Source of the DNA: Roseiarcus sp963824475
GTDB lineage: Bacteria > Pseudomonadota > Alphaproteobacteria > Rhizobiales > Beijerinckiaceae
Direction of reading: 5' to 3'
DNA length: 64,000 bases
Assembly (NCBI GenBank): GCA_963824475.1
Contig: CAWGPR010000002.1
Location: forward strand, 62,001 to 126,000
The position numbers and the translations under genes were made by a program. Below the pieces are notes generated by a model. The model was not told the DNA's origin. It saw only the letters and a list, made by a program, of their open reading frames with translations, and searched no databases. Shown piece by piece: positions 37,638 to 46,476 of this stretch; the stretch's first letter is position 1, and every line of letters starts with the position of its first letter.

Positions 37638-38504
37638 TCACGATGTGGCGCGGGCAAAGGCGCGGGCGAGCGCTCGCACGGTCATGACCCCAGCCATCTT
37701 GGTGCGATATTCGGCGGAGCCGCGTCCGTCCTCGGCGGGCGAAGCGATGGCCTCCGCCGCGGCCGCGGCCCTCGCAAGGGTCGCCTTGTCGAGCGCCGAG
37801 CCGACCGCCGTCTCGGCGGCCTCGGTCGCCAGCAAGGGCCGGTCCGCGACATTGGTGAGGCCGATGGCGCAACTCGCAACGCGGCCGCCGGAGACGGTGA
37901 GGATCACGGCCGCCGCCGCCGTCGCATAGTCGCCGATCTTCCGCTTGAGCTTCTCATAGGCGAAGCCGTGCGGCTTCGGGGGAATCGGAACCCGAATCTC
38001 AGTGAGGATCTCGCCGGGTTGGGCCTCGGTCTCGTAGATGCCGAGATAATAGTCGCGCGCCTTCACCCTGCGCGGGCCGGCCGGCCCATGAAGCTCGTAA
38101 GTGGCGTCGAGCGTCATCAAAAGGGCAGGCATGTCGTTGCCCGGATCGCCGCTCGCCGCGTTGCCGCCGATCGTTCCGAGGTACCGGACCTGCGGATCGG
38201 CGATCTGCTGAGCCGCCTCGCGCAGGATCGGCGCATGGGTCGCGAGCGCTTCGCTCGCGATCACCTCGTGCTGGGTCGTCATCGCGCCAATGATGACCTC
38301 GCCGCCGTCAACCCGGACGCCCTTGAGCTCTCCGACCCCGGCGAGATCGATGAGATGGCTAGGCAGGGCGAGCCTCAGCTTCATCATCGGGATAAGGCTG
38401 TGTCCGCCCGCGAGCACCCGCGCTTCGCTGTCGAGCCGTCCGAGCAGCGCGACGGCCTCACTGACCGTGGAAGGACGGTGGTATTCGAACGATCCCGGGA
38501 TCAA
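37638..38504 (-). CDS. coxM: Aerobic carbon monoxide dehydrogenase medium (FAD) subunit
   Basis: A 288-residue flavoprotein. FAD-contact motifs AGGHSLIPMMKLRLALPSHL and TIGGNAASGDPGNDMPALLM are intact, followed by the CO_deh_flav C-terminal domain. It passes electrons from CoxS to the respiratory chain. The start codon is TTG (reading MIPGSFEYHRP) with GGGAGGAG just upstream. It is the first structural gene, about 165 bp after coxC. Confidence 0.95.
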   Translation of the reverse strand: MIPGSFEYHRPSTVSEAVALLGRLDSEARVLAGGHSLIPMMKLRLALPSHLIDLAGVGELKGVRVDGGEVIIGAMTTQHEVIASEALATHAPILREAAQQIADPQVRYLGTIGGNAASGDPGNDMPALLMTLDATYELHGPAGPRRVKARDYYLGIYETEAQPGEILTEIRVPIPPKPHGFAYEKLKRKIGDYATAAAAVILTVSGGRVASCAIGLTNVADRPLLATEAAETAVGSALDKATLARAAAAAEAIASPAEDGRGSAEYRTKMAGVMTVRALARAFARATS

Positions 38505-38646
38505 GCACTCCTCCCGCGCAAGACGCTCGGTCTGTTCTTAGTGAACGCCGGACGCTTGAAAGGGAGAGGAAGGTGCGCCGCACAATCAACCGCGACTGAA
38601 CTGTCCGACCGAAAAAGGCGCCAAGCGGCTCGATTTCGCACGAATT

Positions 38647-38665
38647 GCGTCAGCCAGACTGACGC
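38647..38665. promoter_or_regulatory. Inverted repeat between coxC and coxM
   Basis: GCGTCAG and CTGACGC face each other over five bases, directly beyond the coxC stop and about 145 bp upstream of coxM. It could be a weak terminator trimming coxC readthrough or a regulator site for the structural genes. No T run follows, which favours the latter slightly. Confidence 0.4.
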
Positions 38666-38668
38666 TTC

Positions 38669-39871
38669 TCACGAACTGAGGGGTCGCTCGCCGCGTTGCA
38701 CCGCCTCGATTCGCGCCTTGATCTCGCGATATTGGCCGCGCGCGATTGGGATGGCGCAGCGTATGGGCTCGCCAAGCTCCGCGACCGCCGCTTCGCCCGA
38801 TCTGCGGATGCGCGAAACCCGCGCGAGCCGGACGATGTAGCTGCGATGGACGCGCGCGAAATCCGATGGGTTGAGCTCCGCTTCCACCGCGCTGATCGAG
38901 AGATTGCAGAAATATTCCTTCTCGCCGTCGTGGATAAAAGTGTAATGCGCATTGGCGCGAACGGCGTAGATGTCGCCGACGGCGAGGAAGCGCGCCCGGC
39001 CGTCCTTCTCGACCCGGATATTCGTGACCGGAGAAGATGCGACGGGGCGCGTCACAGGCGCAGGCGCCGCGCTGGACCCGATGTGGGCGACAGCGATCGG
39101 AATCGCGGGTCCCGCCGCCAGCGCCTCGGGACCCATCACGAGCCGCGGCGTCCGAGGCTGCGAATCGGGCACGAGCGAGAGCAGGAAGGCGCCCGAGACT
39201 CCGAACGAAATCACCGTCGCCAGGAGAGCGAGCGTGTTTCTCGATAAAGCCGATTCCGCTCCAACGAACCGACTCACGTCGAAGCACAGCGGATCGAGCC
39301 GCATTCCCGCCATAGCCGTGTAGTGCATGCCGCAAATCGCCAAACCGAGAACGACGGCGCCCGCGAACAAACGCAGACGGTTGGGCCGGCTGCCCAGCGT
39401 CAACAGCGCGAACGCGCTAGCCGCGATCGACACGATGATTGAGGCAACCACAAAACCGGGCTCCTGATAGGTTGGGCCCGCGAGATGCACCGCCGACATC
39501 CCGACATAGTGCATTGCAGAGATGCCAAACCCCATTGCGATCGCTCCGAACACGATTCGCAGTTTGGTAAGCCGCGTCTCATGCGCGGCGTAGACGCCGA
39601 GCCCGACAACGATCACGCAGATGAGGAAAGACGCGAGGGTGGGCAGCACGAGATAGTCGATCGCGCTTGGAAAGCTCGCGGCGAGCAAGCCCACGAAATG
39701 CATCGACCAGACACCGGTGGCCAGCGTTACCGCAGACCCCGCAAGGACGAGGCGGCGACGAGATCCGGTCGCGGTGTCGATCTCCGCCGCCAAGGACAAA
39801 CCGACAAAGCTCCCCTGAATCGCGATCGCGATTGAGAGCAGGACGAGCCACGGCTCGTGTGGAATTGCCAT
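38669..39871 (-). CDS. coxC: CoxC-like membrane regulator, MHYT plus LytTR domains
   Basis: A 400-residue protein. The first ~240 residues are the seven-helix MHYT sensor with repeated Met-His pairs (GVWSMHFVGLLAASFPSAID, GISAMHYVGMSAVHLAG, CGMHYTAMAGM). A linker rich in Ala/Pro leads to a LytTR DNA-binding domain (IYAVRANAHYTFIHDGEKEY, SDFARVHRSYIVRLARVSRI). MHYT domains are proposed to bind copper and sense O2, CO or NO. In Oligotropha coxC has this architecture and the same place ahead of coxM. Here it likely controls the operon in response to CO or redox state. Confidence 0.9.
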   Translation of the reverse strand: MAIPHEPWLVLLSIAIAIQGSFVGLSLAAEIDTATGSRRRLVLAGSAVTLATGVWSMHFVGLLAASFPSAIDYLVLPTLASFLICVIVVGLGVYAAHETRLTKLRIVFGAIAMGFGISAMHYVGMSAVHLAGPTYQEPGFVVASIIVSIAASAFALLTLGSRPNRLRLFAGAVVLGLAICGMHYTAMAGMRLDPLCFDVSRFVGAESALSRNTLALLATVISFGVSGAFLLSLVPDSQPRTPRLVMGPEALAAGPAIPIAVAHIGSSAAPAPVTRPVASSPVTNIRVEKDGRARFLAVGDIYAVRANAHYTFIHDGEKEYFCNLSISAVEAELNPSDFARVHRSYIVRLARVSRIRRSGEAAVAELGEPIRCAIPIARGQYREIKARIEAVQRGERPLSS

Positions 39872-40108
39872 TCCTCTCCTCCCATGGATAGGAGTTTAGG
39901 CGCCCTGTCAGCGCCGGGCAAGGAGATATCGATCTATTCTAATGTATATATCGGTGGCTTCCGAGGTATATTGGCGTAAAGCGAGTGAACAAGAGCGGAC
40001 TTGCCGCATTTTGCGACGCAAGGCGGACTTAGTCGAATTCTCCGGCATTGTCCCGTCGCAGCGCGCGCGATTCCATCTGACCGCCGAGCCGCAAGCGAGG
40101 TTGAGGCG

Positions 40109-40327
40109 CCGCTGGTCGGCCAATGCCACGCCAATCTCGAGTGCCGGCTCTTTGAGGACGCCCTGGTCGATCGCTATAACTTCTTCGTCTTCGAGGCGGT
40201 GAAGGCGCACGCTGCCGCCTCTCCCAAGCACCCGGAGACTTTGCATTATACCGGCGACGGAGTCTTCATGATCGCGGGCAAGATCATCAGCCGGCGGTCG
40301 CTGTTCCGCCCCGAAATGCTTGGGTAA
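40109..40327 (+). pseudogene. Flavin reductase family remnant (C-terminal part)
   Basis: About 72 codons match the end of a flavin reductase (FMN-binding split-barrel) protein: VGQCHANLECRLFEDALVDR YNFFVFEAVKAHAAASP, then HPETLHYTGDGVFMIAGKII SRRS. The N-terminal flavin-binding half is missing; the 130 bases upstream only carry scraps in other frames. It lies divergent to coxC. Apart from this piece the stretch from coxC to the sugar-binding protein gene holds no other gene I can support. Confidence 0.55.
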
Positions 40328-40574
40328 GGCGACAGCGAGCAAGATCAGACATTCAGGCCGGTGATCATAGTTTCGACCGCAACGTCGGTGCGATTCTCAC
40401 CAAATCCGAGTTGCCAAATCCGAAAATCGTAGTTTTACTCCGATTGGATCGGCCAAAGTCGATCGGTCGCGCGCCAATTTGACGGCATCGGGAAAGAAGC
40501 GCCTCTTCGATCGAGGCGTTCCGACCGCTCTGATGGAACTGCGCGACCAAGAGCTGATCACGAGGAGGAACGCT

Positions 40575-41648
40575 ATGAATAGAGGGCTATGCGCCGCCGC
40601 AATTGTCGCGGCAACTTGCATCTGGAGTGCCGGGGCTTTCGCTCAGTCGGGCGCGATCAACAAGGCGGTCGGCGGTTATACGTGGGAGGATGCCGCGAAA
40701 GAAGCGCCGACCACAAAGAAGAACGGCAAGCCGCTCACTTTCGCGATCATCACCCACACCGCCGGCAACGGCTTCTTCGATCCTGTCTATGTGGGCGCGC
40801 AGGTCGCCGCCAACGCCTTCGGCATCAACCTGATCAAGCTCGGCTCCGAAGCGCCAATGGACGACATTCCGCGCGAAATCCAGATTCTCAATCAGATCGT
40901 CAACGATCCGACCATCAACGGCGTCATCATGACGACGCCGCAGGTCGGCGCCTATAATGACATTGTCAAGAAGCTGGAGGACCGCGGCGTTGTCGTCGCG
41001 ACGACCAACTCGTTCGACGGCACGCTGTATGACCGCAACAACATCAGCCACACCGGTCAGAGCGCTTCAGCGGCCGCGATCGGCGGCGAGGCGATTGTGA
41101 AGTGCCTGATCAAAAACAATATCAAGGGCGGCTCGATCCTGTTCCCGAACACCGTGCCGGTCGGCAACATCGAGGTCAACAACCGGGTCACGGCGGCGTT
41201 CCAGGCCACGGTCAAGGCTCTCAAGGCCGCCAACCGCCTGAAGGATTTCAAGGTTGACGCCGGCCCCAACAACATCGGCGTCGACGTCGGCGCCGACATC
41301 ACCGCCGCCCCGATCGTGCAGTTGATCGAAAGCCGCAAGGATGTGGTCGGACTCTTCGGACCGAATGGAGGCGTGACGCCCGCGATCGGCGACGCCATCT
41401 CGCAGCTCAAGCTCAACAACAAGATCTGCGCCTATGGTTTCGACCTGGGCCCGAAGCAGCTCGAGCAAATCAAGACCGGGGCGTTGCAGGGCTCCCTTGG
41501 GCAACAGCCGTTCCTGCAGGGCTTCTACCCGGTCGTACAGCTCTATCTGCAGATTGATCGCAACATCTCGGCCGCCAACCTGGATACGCGCGCGCAGCTC
41601 GTAACCAAGGACAATGTGGAAAAGGTCGGCAAGCGGTTCGAGAACTGA
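40575..41648 (+). CDS. Sugar ABC transporter substrate-binding protein (CUT2, first system)
   Basis: A 357-residue periplasmic protein with signal peptide (cleavage after AGAFA, about residue 23) and a ribose-type type I binding fold: FAIITHTAGNGFFDPVYVGA, DDIPREIQILNQIVNDPTIN, GVIMTTPQVGAYNDIVKKLE and VVGLFGPNGG. The ATG has GAGGAGG six to ten bases upstream. It heads an operon with a fused permease and one ATPase. Sequence suggests a pentose/hexose or polyol; the nearby enolase-type dehydratase suggests a sugar acid or sugar route, but this is inference. Confidence 0.88.
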   Translation: MNRGLCAAAIVAATCIWSAGAFAQSGAINKAVGGYTWEDAAKEAPTTKKNGKPLTFAIITHTAGNGFFDPVYVGAQVAANAFGINLIKLGSEAPMDDIPREIQILNQIVNDPTINGVIMTTPQVGAYNDIVKKLEDRGVVVATTNSFDGTLYDRNNISHTGQSASAAAIGGEAIVKCLIKNNIKGGSILFPNTVPVGNIEVNNRVTAAFQATVKALKAANRLKDFKVDAGPNNIGVDVGADITAAPIVQLIESRKDVVGLFGPNGGVTPAIGDAISQLKLNNKICAYGFDLGPKQLEQIKTGALQGSLGQQPFLQGFYPVVQLYLQIDRNISAANLDTRAQLVTKDNVEKVGKRFEN

Positions 41649-41663
41649 TCGCATAACATTTCG

Positions 41664-41700
41664 GGCGCGTGAGAGGGGCGCGATGCTTCGCTCACGCGCC
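41664..41700 (+). promoter_or_regulatory. Intercistronic hairpin after the binding-protein gene
   Basis: A perfect 10-bp stem GGCGCGTGAG/CTCACGCGCC with a 17-base loop begins 15 bases after the stop codon. There is no T run. Such hairpins often protect the upstream message or attenuate transcription so that the binding protein is made in excess over the permease. The remaining 190 bp to the permease gene show no gene. Confidence 0.55.
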
Positions 41701-41891
41701 GTTCCGACACGTATGATGTTGGGAACGCGCCGCTCACTATGGTCCGCAACTCCGCCTCCGTCTGGCGGGAGCGCGCGACGCCCAATCCGCAGCTTAGCCA
41801 AGCGGCCGTCTTGAAGCAGGCGACACTGGAGTGAGGGCATAATGTCCGCGAATGCAACATTCACGCAGCGTCAGATCAAGCAGCAGGCTTC

Positions 41892-44195
41892 ATGACCGTT
41901 CTCGCTGACGATTCACGCGTTCGCGATTTGGGGCGCGAGGCTCCTCTCATCTTCGGAGGCTGGGAGGTCGGCCTCCTCGTCATCATGGCGCTTCTCTACG
42001 CGCCCGGGCTCTACCTCAATCCCGCCTTCTTCGGGTCGACCGACGCCCTCTTCTCCGTCCTGCGCGACGCCTCGCGCTACGGCGTGCTCGCGATCGGCAT
42101 GACTTTCGTCATCGTCAACAGGGAGCTGGATCTCTCGGTCGGTTCGACCTTCGGCCTTACGGCGGCAATCTTCGGCATGATCTTCGCGCCAACCTATTTC
42201 GACATGGGCGTTTGGACGGCGGTGTTCTGGTGCCTCGTCATGGGTTTGGCGATCGGGCTGATTAACGGCTTCATGGTCACCGTTCTGGAAGTGCCGGCCT
42301 TCATCGCGACGCTGACGATGTTGTTCATCGGCCGCGGAATCATCCTCGGCCTCACTGGCGGCAAGAACATCGCCTTTGAAATCAAGGCGGGGAGCTATCC
42401 CGCCTTCTTCCGTTTGGGCGAGATCAACTCGCTTGGCTTCAACAATCAGATCATCCTCTTCATCATCATCGCCTTGATCGCCGCCTTAGCGCTCGCCTAC
42501 ACCACCATCGGCTGGACGACGTACTCTGTCGGCGGCAACGAGCAGGCGGCGCGCTACGCCGGCATCAACACGCGTTTCGTGCGCATGCGCTCCTATGTGC
42601 TCTCCTCCCTTTGCGCCGTGACCGCAGGTCTCATGAGCGTCGCGCAGAACAAGGACGCGGACCCGCTGGCCGGCTTTGGCCTGGAATTGATCGCCATTTC
42701 GTCGGTGATCGTTGGCGGGGCGGCCATTTTTGGCGGCCGGGGACGGATCTTAGGCTCCTGTCTCGGCGCAATTCTCATCGGGCTCGTCGACAAGGTTCTG
42801 CGAGAGGGCGTGCCGACCACGCGCACGATCAACCTCGGCGGCGGCGAGACCGCGCAGGTGGCGGCGGTGACGCAATTGCCCCCGGGCGCGGTTCCGGCCT
42901 TCCTTGGCATTATTCTCATTATCGCGGTGCTGATCGAGCCCTGGCTCGTCCGCCGTCGCGCTATCCCGCGCCTCTGGGCCTGGTTGCGCGGGCGACCGTC
43001 GCCGCCGGTTCCCGATCTCGGCGGCGTCGCGGTCTTGGGTGTTCAGACCCGCGGCGCGACCGTACAGTCGCGAGGCTTGGGCAAACGCGGCGTCGCAGCC
43101 TTCTTCTACCGCCGAGACGCGGCGGCGGTGATCCTCATGGTCGCGCTTTGGCTCTTCGGCTTTTGGGCGCGGCCCGATTTCTGGGCCGGTCTCGACAACA
43201 GCTTTGCGATATTGCTCGCCTTTTCCGAGATCGCTCTGCTGGCTGTCGGGCTGACGTTTGTGATGGCCAACGGGGACATCGACCTTTCGGTCGGTTCGGT
43301 GCTCGCGCTCTCTGGCGCGGTCGCCGCCGTCATCATGAAGGACACGAACTGGGGTCCGTTGGCCGCGGTGGGCGGCGGAATCCTGGCCGGCTTCGTCGCT
43401 GGCCTCATTAACGGCTGGCTCACCGCCTACGTCGGCTTGCCTGCCTTCATTGCTACGTTAGGGACGTTCTACTGGGCGCGCGGCGTCGGCTCCTCGATTG
43501 TCGCCGGCACGCAGCTCAATGGTTTTCCGGAATCGTTCAATCTCATCGGAAGAAACCTCTACGAGCTCCTCGACGCCATAGGCCTTGCGCCCGCGGGCGG
43601 GTTGTGGCTCGCGTTTGCCAAGGCGGTCAGCGTGCAGACAATCTTTGTCCTGCTCGTCGCCCTGGTCGCGGGGATTGTGCTCGGCCACACCACCTTCGGG
43701 CAGAAGGTCTACGCCATCGGCGGCAACGAACGGGCCGCGAATTTCGCTGGCATAAATACGCGACGCGTGCGTTTCATTTCCTTCCTGATCTCGTCTACAT
43801 GCGCGGCTTGCGCAGGAATCATCTACGACGCCTTCTATCGCAGCTTCATTCCGACCGCTGGCCAATTGCGTGAGCTCGACAGCATCTCCTCAATCATCAT
43901 TGGCGGCGGATCGATCTTCGGCGGCTACGGCACGATGATCGGCTCACTTGCGGGCGCGGCGGTCATCACCCTCATCCGTTCGCTCTTGTCGTTGCAGATC
44001 ATCCTGAAGAACGGCTCGTCCTTCGTCTTGCCGCAGCAATGGCAGAACGTCTTCATCGGCCTCATTCTCATCGTCGCGGTGGTCGGCGATATCTGGCTGC
44101 GTCAGCACAATATCCTTGGGCAATGGTTTGGCCGGAGCCGCGTCGCCGAAGAAGGGGCGACGCGCGTCGAGCCCGTGAAGGAGGCCAAAGCATGA
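41892..44195 (+). CDS. Fused tandem sugar ABC permease (two BPD_transp_2 domains)
   Basis: A 767-residue protein made of two complete CUT2 permease domains. Domain 1 (about 30-355) has YGVLAIGMTFVIVNRELDLS VGSTFGL and the EAA-like loop YSVGGNEQAARYAGINTRFV; a linker (about 360-405) follows; domain 2 (about 410-745) repeats the motifs as LLAVGLTFVMANGDIDLSVG and YAIGGNERAANFAGINTRRV. Usually one such ~330-residue permease homodimerises or two separate genes are used. Here one chain supplies both halves of the channel. No frameshift or stop separates them. It overlaps the ATPase gene by ATGA. Confidence 0.88.
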   Translation: MTVLADDSRVRDLGREAPLIFGGWEVGLLVIMALLYAPGLYLNPAFFGSTDALFSVLRDASRYGVLAIGMTFVIVNRELDLSVGSTFGLTAAIFGMIFAPTYFDMGVWTAVFWCLVMGLAIGLINGFMVTVLEVPAFIATLTMLFIGRGIILGLTGGKNIAFEIKAGSYPAFFRLGEINSLGFNNQIILFIIIALIAALALAYTTIGWTTYSVGGNEQAARYAGINTRFVRMRSYVLSSLCAVTAGLMSVAQNKDADPLAGFGLELIAISSVIVGGAAIFGGRGRILGSCLGAILIGLVDKVLREGVPTTRTINLGGGETAQVAAVTQLPPGAVPAFLGIILIIAVLIEPWLVRRRAIPRLWAWLRGRPSPPVPDLGGVAVLGVQTRGATVQSRGLGKRGVAAFFYRRDAAAVILMVALWLFGFWARPDFWAGLDNSFAILLAFSEIALLAVGLTFVMANGDIDLSVGSVLALSGAVAAVIMKDTNWGPLAAVGGGILAGFVAGLINGWLTAYVGLPAFIATLGTFYWARGVGSSIVAGTQLNGFPESFNLIGRNLYELLDAIGLAPAGGLWLAFAKAVSVQTIFVLLVALVAGIVLGHTTFGQKVYAIGGNERAANFAGINTRRVRFISFLISSTCAACAGIIYDAFYRSFIPTAGQLRELDSISSIIIGGGSIFGGYGTMIGSLAGAAVITLIRSLLSLQIILKNGSSFVLPQQWQNVFIGLILIVAVVGDIWLRQHNILGQWFGRSRVAEEGATRVEPVKEAKA

Positions 44196-44956
44196 GCCGT
44201 CCGATCGTCGAAATGCGGTCGATCGACAAGAGCTTCGGCCCGGTTAGAGCGCTGATCGACGTCCACGTGACCCTGATGCCGGGAGAAGTCCTCGGTCTCG
44301 TCGGCGACAATTCGGCGGGCAAGTCGACGTTGATGAAAATTATGACCGGGGCCTACCAACGGGATTCAGGCGACGTGCTGATCGACGGGGAGCCCGTGCA
44401 CTTCAAGAGCCCACACGAGAGCCGCGATCTCGGCATCGAGATGATCTATCAGGACTTTGCGCTGTGCGGAAACCTCGACGTCAGCCAGAACATTTTCCTC
44501 GGCCGCTGGCCGCGCCGCTTCGGAATCTTCGTCGATCGCGCCCGCATGCATCACGACGCGCGAACAATCCTTGATCGCCTGAAGGTCGACGTGAACTCAG
44601 TCTATCAGAAGGTCGAGAGCCTTTCAGGCGGACGTCAGCAGTCGGTGGCCATCGCGCGGGCCATTTCCTTCGAGCCCAAGGTGGTGATTTTTGACGAACC
44701 CACCGCCAATTTGTCAGTGACCGCGACCAATCGTCTCTTGGAAACGATGCTGGAGCTGAAACGGCACCGCGTGTCGCAGGTCATCATCTCGCATCGCCTG
44801 ACCGACATATTCGAGGTCGGAGATCGGGTGATGGTGCTGAAGCGGGGGCGCAACGTCGGCGAGCGAGCGATCGCCGACACGACGGAAAAGGAAGTGCTGG
44901 AGCTGATTGTCTCTGGCGTCCCAGAAACGATTGCCGATGCGAGTCTGAGCTCCTAG
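44192..44956 (+). CDS. Sugar ABC transporter ATP-binding protein (single domain, first system)
   Basis: A 254-residue ABC ATPase: Walker A GDNSAGKST (the fourth position is Ser instead of the common Gly), Q-loop MIYQDFALC, signature LSGGRQQSVAIARA (usual Gln replaced by Arg at the fifth place), Walker B VVIFDEPTANLS and switch His in VIISHRL. Many CUT2 systems use a two-domain ATPase, but rhizobial FrcA-type systems use a single domain as here. It energises the fused permease. Confidence 0.9.
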   Translation: MSRPIVEMRSIDKSFGPVRALIDVHVTLMPGEVLGLVGDNSAGKSTLMKIMTGAYQRDSGDVLIDGEPVHFKSPHESRDLGIEMIYQDFALCGNLDVSQNIFLGRWPRRFGIFVDRARMHHDARTILDRLKVDVNSVYQKVESLSGGRQQSVAIARAISFEPKVVIFDEPTANLSVTATNRLLETMLELKRHRVSQVIISHRLTDIFEVGDRVMVLKRGRNVGERAIADTTEKEVLELIVSGVPETIADASLSS

Positions 44957-45013
44957 AAGATTGGCGGCCCCACTGTCGCTCTCCCGAGGCGCTGCGGCGC
45001 CATTGTCACCCCC

Positions 45014-45274
45014 ATGAAAATCGACGGCGTTGACTTCTTCTACCTCTCGATGCCGGTCGTCACGGAGGCGTCGGACGGCAGCCAGGACGCGCTGCTTGTG
45101 CGCGTGACCTCCGACGGCCATCAGGGCTGGGGCGAATGCGAAGCCGCGCCGCTGCCCTCGATCGCGGCGTTCGTAGCGCCGATGTCGCGCCGGTTAGGCG
45201 CGTCTGGCGTCGCGGGGAGTTCCCGCATTAGGCTGCGCGCCTTTTTCGCCGACTCCATCATGTCAACGGCTTAA
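45014..45274 (+). pseudogene. N-terminal remnant of a mandelate racemase/enolase-family enzyme
   Basis: The first ~58 codons look genuine: MKIDGVDFFYLSMPVVTEAS, ALLVRVTSDGHQGWGECEAA PLPSIAAFVAPMS, the N-terminal capping domain of an enolase-superfamily dehydratase. Then the sequence turns into unrelated Arg/Ser-rich text and stops. The catalytic barrel is gone. A complete relative is encoded 2 kb downstream, so this may be the broken partner of the first transporter. Confidence 0.6.
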
Positions 45275-45805
45275 CACCTCCTTTGCGCAGCTTTTTTAGT
45301 ACCGAAACTCCCAAGCCGCCCGCGATCCGAGGCGCTTGAGCCACGAGGACCGCGGGAAGCGACTGGGCCGTTGCGTTTCCGGCGCCGACGAGGCCCAAAA
45401 ACAACGTAAGCGAAAGGAATGTTTCGCCAAACGAAACGAGCGGTTTCGCGACGCTGGTCGCAAGTCATTGGAATCATTGGGGCGCGAAACCAGGGATTTC
45501 GCGGGATCGTTTATTTTCAAGGATCTAGCCGCCTTTTTCTTTCGCGCTTTCTTTACATGCACTGTCCCGCACCAAAAGCCGGAAGAGGTCTCAACTCGCG
45601 GCACGGCGCCGCGCCGTCTTTGACGCTCCTGGCATAATAAGCCGGAATCCGGAAATAAGCAACATATTTCTCACTTTTCAGATTTATGAAACTACGCGCC
45701 CATTCTGGCTAAAGACCGAATGCGCGGAGCCGATCATCCTGTCGCTCACGCGCGAGGCTGTTTCACCCGGCCGTGGTCGACCTCGACCCAGCGAGGCTTT
45801 AGTGG

Positions 45806-46015
45806 ATGAAGTGCAAAAGATCAGCGTTTCGCGCAACACGGGTGGCCAGCGCCTACCAGCAGCTCGAAGTCGAGGGCTATGTTCCGGCCCAACGCGGCGC
45901 CCAAACCCTTGTGGCCGTGGCGCCCAAGAGATCAGCGGCGCATCGAACCGAGGCGCCGAAAGGTTCGGACGATCCGTTGTCCAGCGCGGGTGGCAGATCG
46001 TCTCCCAGCCGATGA
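45806..46015 (+). pseudogene. Fragment of a MocR/GntR-type regulator
   Basis: RVASAYQQLEVEGYVPAQRG AQTLVAVAPKR resembles the recognition helix and wing of GntR-type winged-helix domains found in MocR regulators (typically TVVxAYxxLxxEGYxxxRxGxGTFV). The expected N-terminal helix and the aminotransferase-like domain are absent in any frame nearby. Too short to function. Confidence 0.4.
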
Positions 46016-46273
46016 ATTTCTTCGGTCTCGCTCACCGCCGCTCGCTTCAACCTGGAATCCCCGACGTTAAGCATTTTCCATTCGTAGCGCTCAGGCGCAT
46101 CATCGCCCGTCGGCTTCATGCGGGCGGCGATTACGTGAGTGGTTCGAGGCAAAGACCCAATTCGCTATCGAACGCGGCGCATTCTCATGGCTGACGCGAG
46201 TTCTCCGTCCGATTGTTGAGGCGGCCGCCCATGCATGCCGTTCATCAGCGCAATCAACCGACGCCGCTGGCTG

Positions 46274-46342
46274 TTATGCCCGCGAAAGCGGGCATCCAGC
46301 AACGCTTTGATCCTGTGGATTCCCGCTTGCGCGGGAATGACA
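46274..46342. repeat. Paired palindromic repeat
   Basis: Two small hairpins, GCCCGCGAAAGCGGGC and CCCGCTTGCGCGGG, face each other with CATCCA and TGGATT next to them, forming a 69-bp composite inverted repeat. It is the GC-rich CCCGC...GCGGG type common between proteobacterial genes. It lies shortly upstream of the GntR regulator gene. Confidence 0.6.
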
Positions 46343-46476
46343 ACACGGCCGGCCGCGATTCGATCTGAAAGCGCGTGGCTGCAGCGTCCTGTCATATCTC
46401 ATCGGGCGCTTGACAGGCGATGTCAGCGCTGATTGCATACCATATGAACCTAGCTGCCTGATAGGTCTTCGGGGCA

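Larger units (their letters stand above)
45275..46476. other. Degenerate intergenic stretch of about 1.2 kb
   Basis: No intact gene is supported. It contains a MocR/GntR-like scrap and a palindromic repeat described separately, and near 46130-46230 a short protein-like run (WFEAKTQFAIERGAFSWLTR) of unknown origin. The left 500 bases, in part AT-rich, show nothing recognisable. The mix of fragments marks an old rearrangement between the two sugar transport systems. Confidence 0.5.

Noticed and set aside
46274..46342. CRISPR-like repeat
   Set aside because: Only two facing hairpins, no array of direct repeats with spacers; no cas gene in the window.
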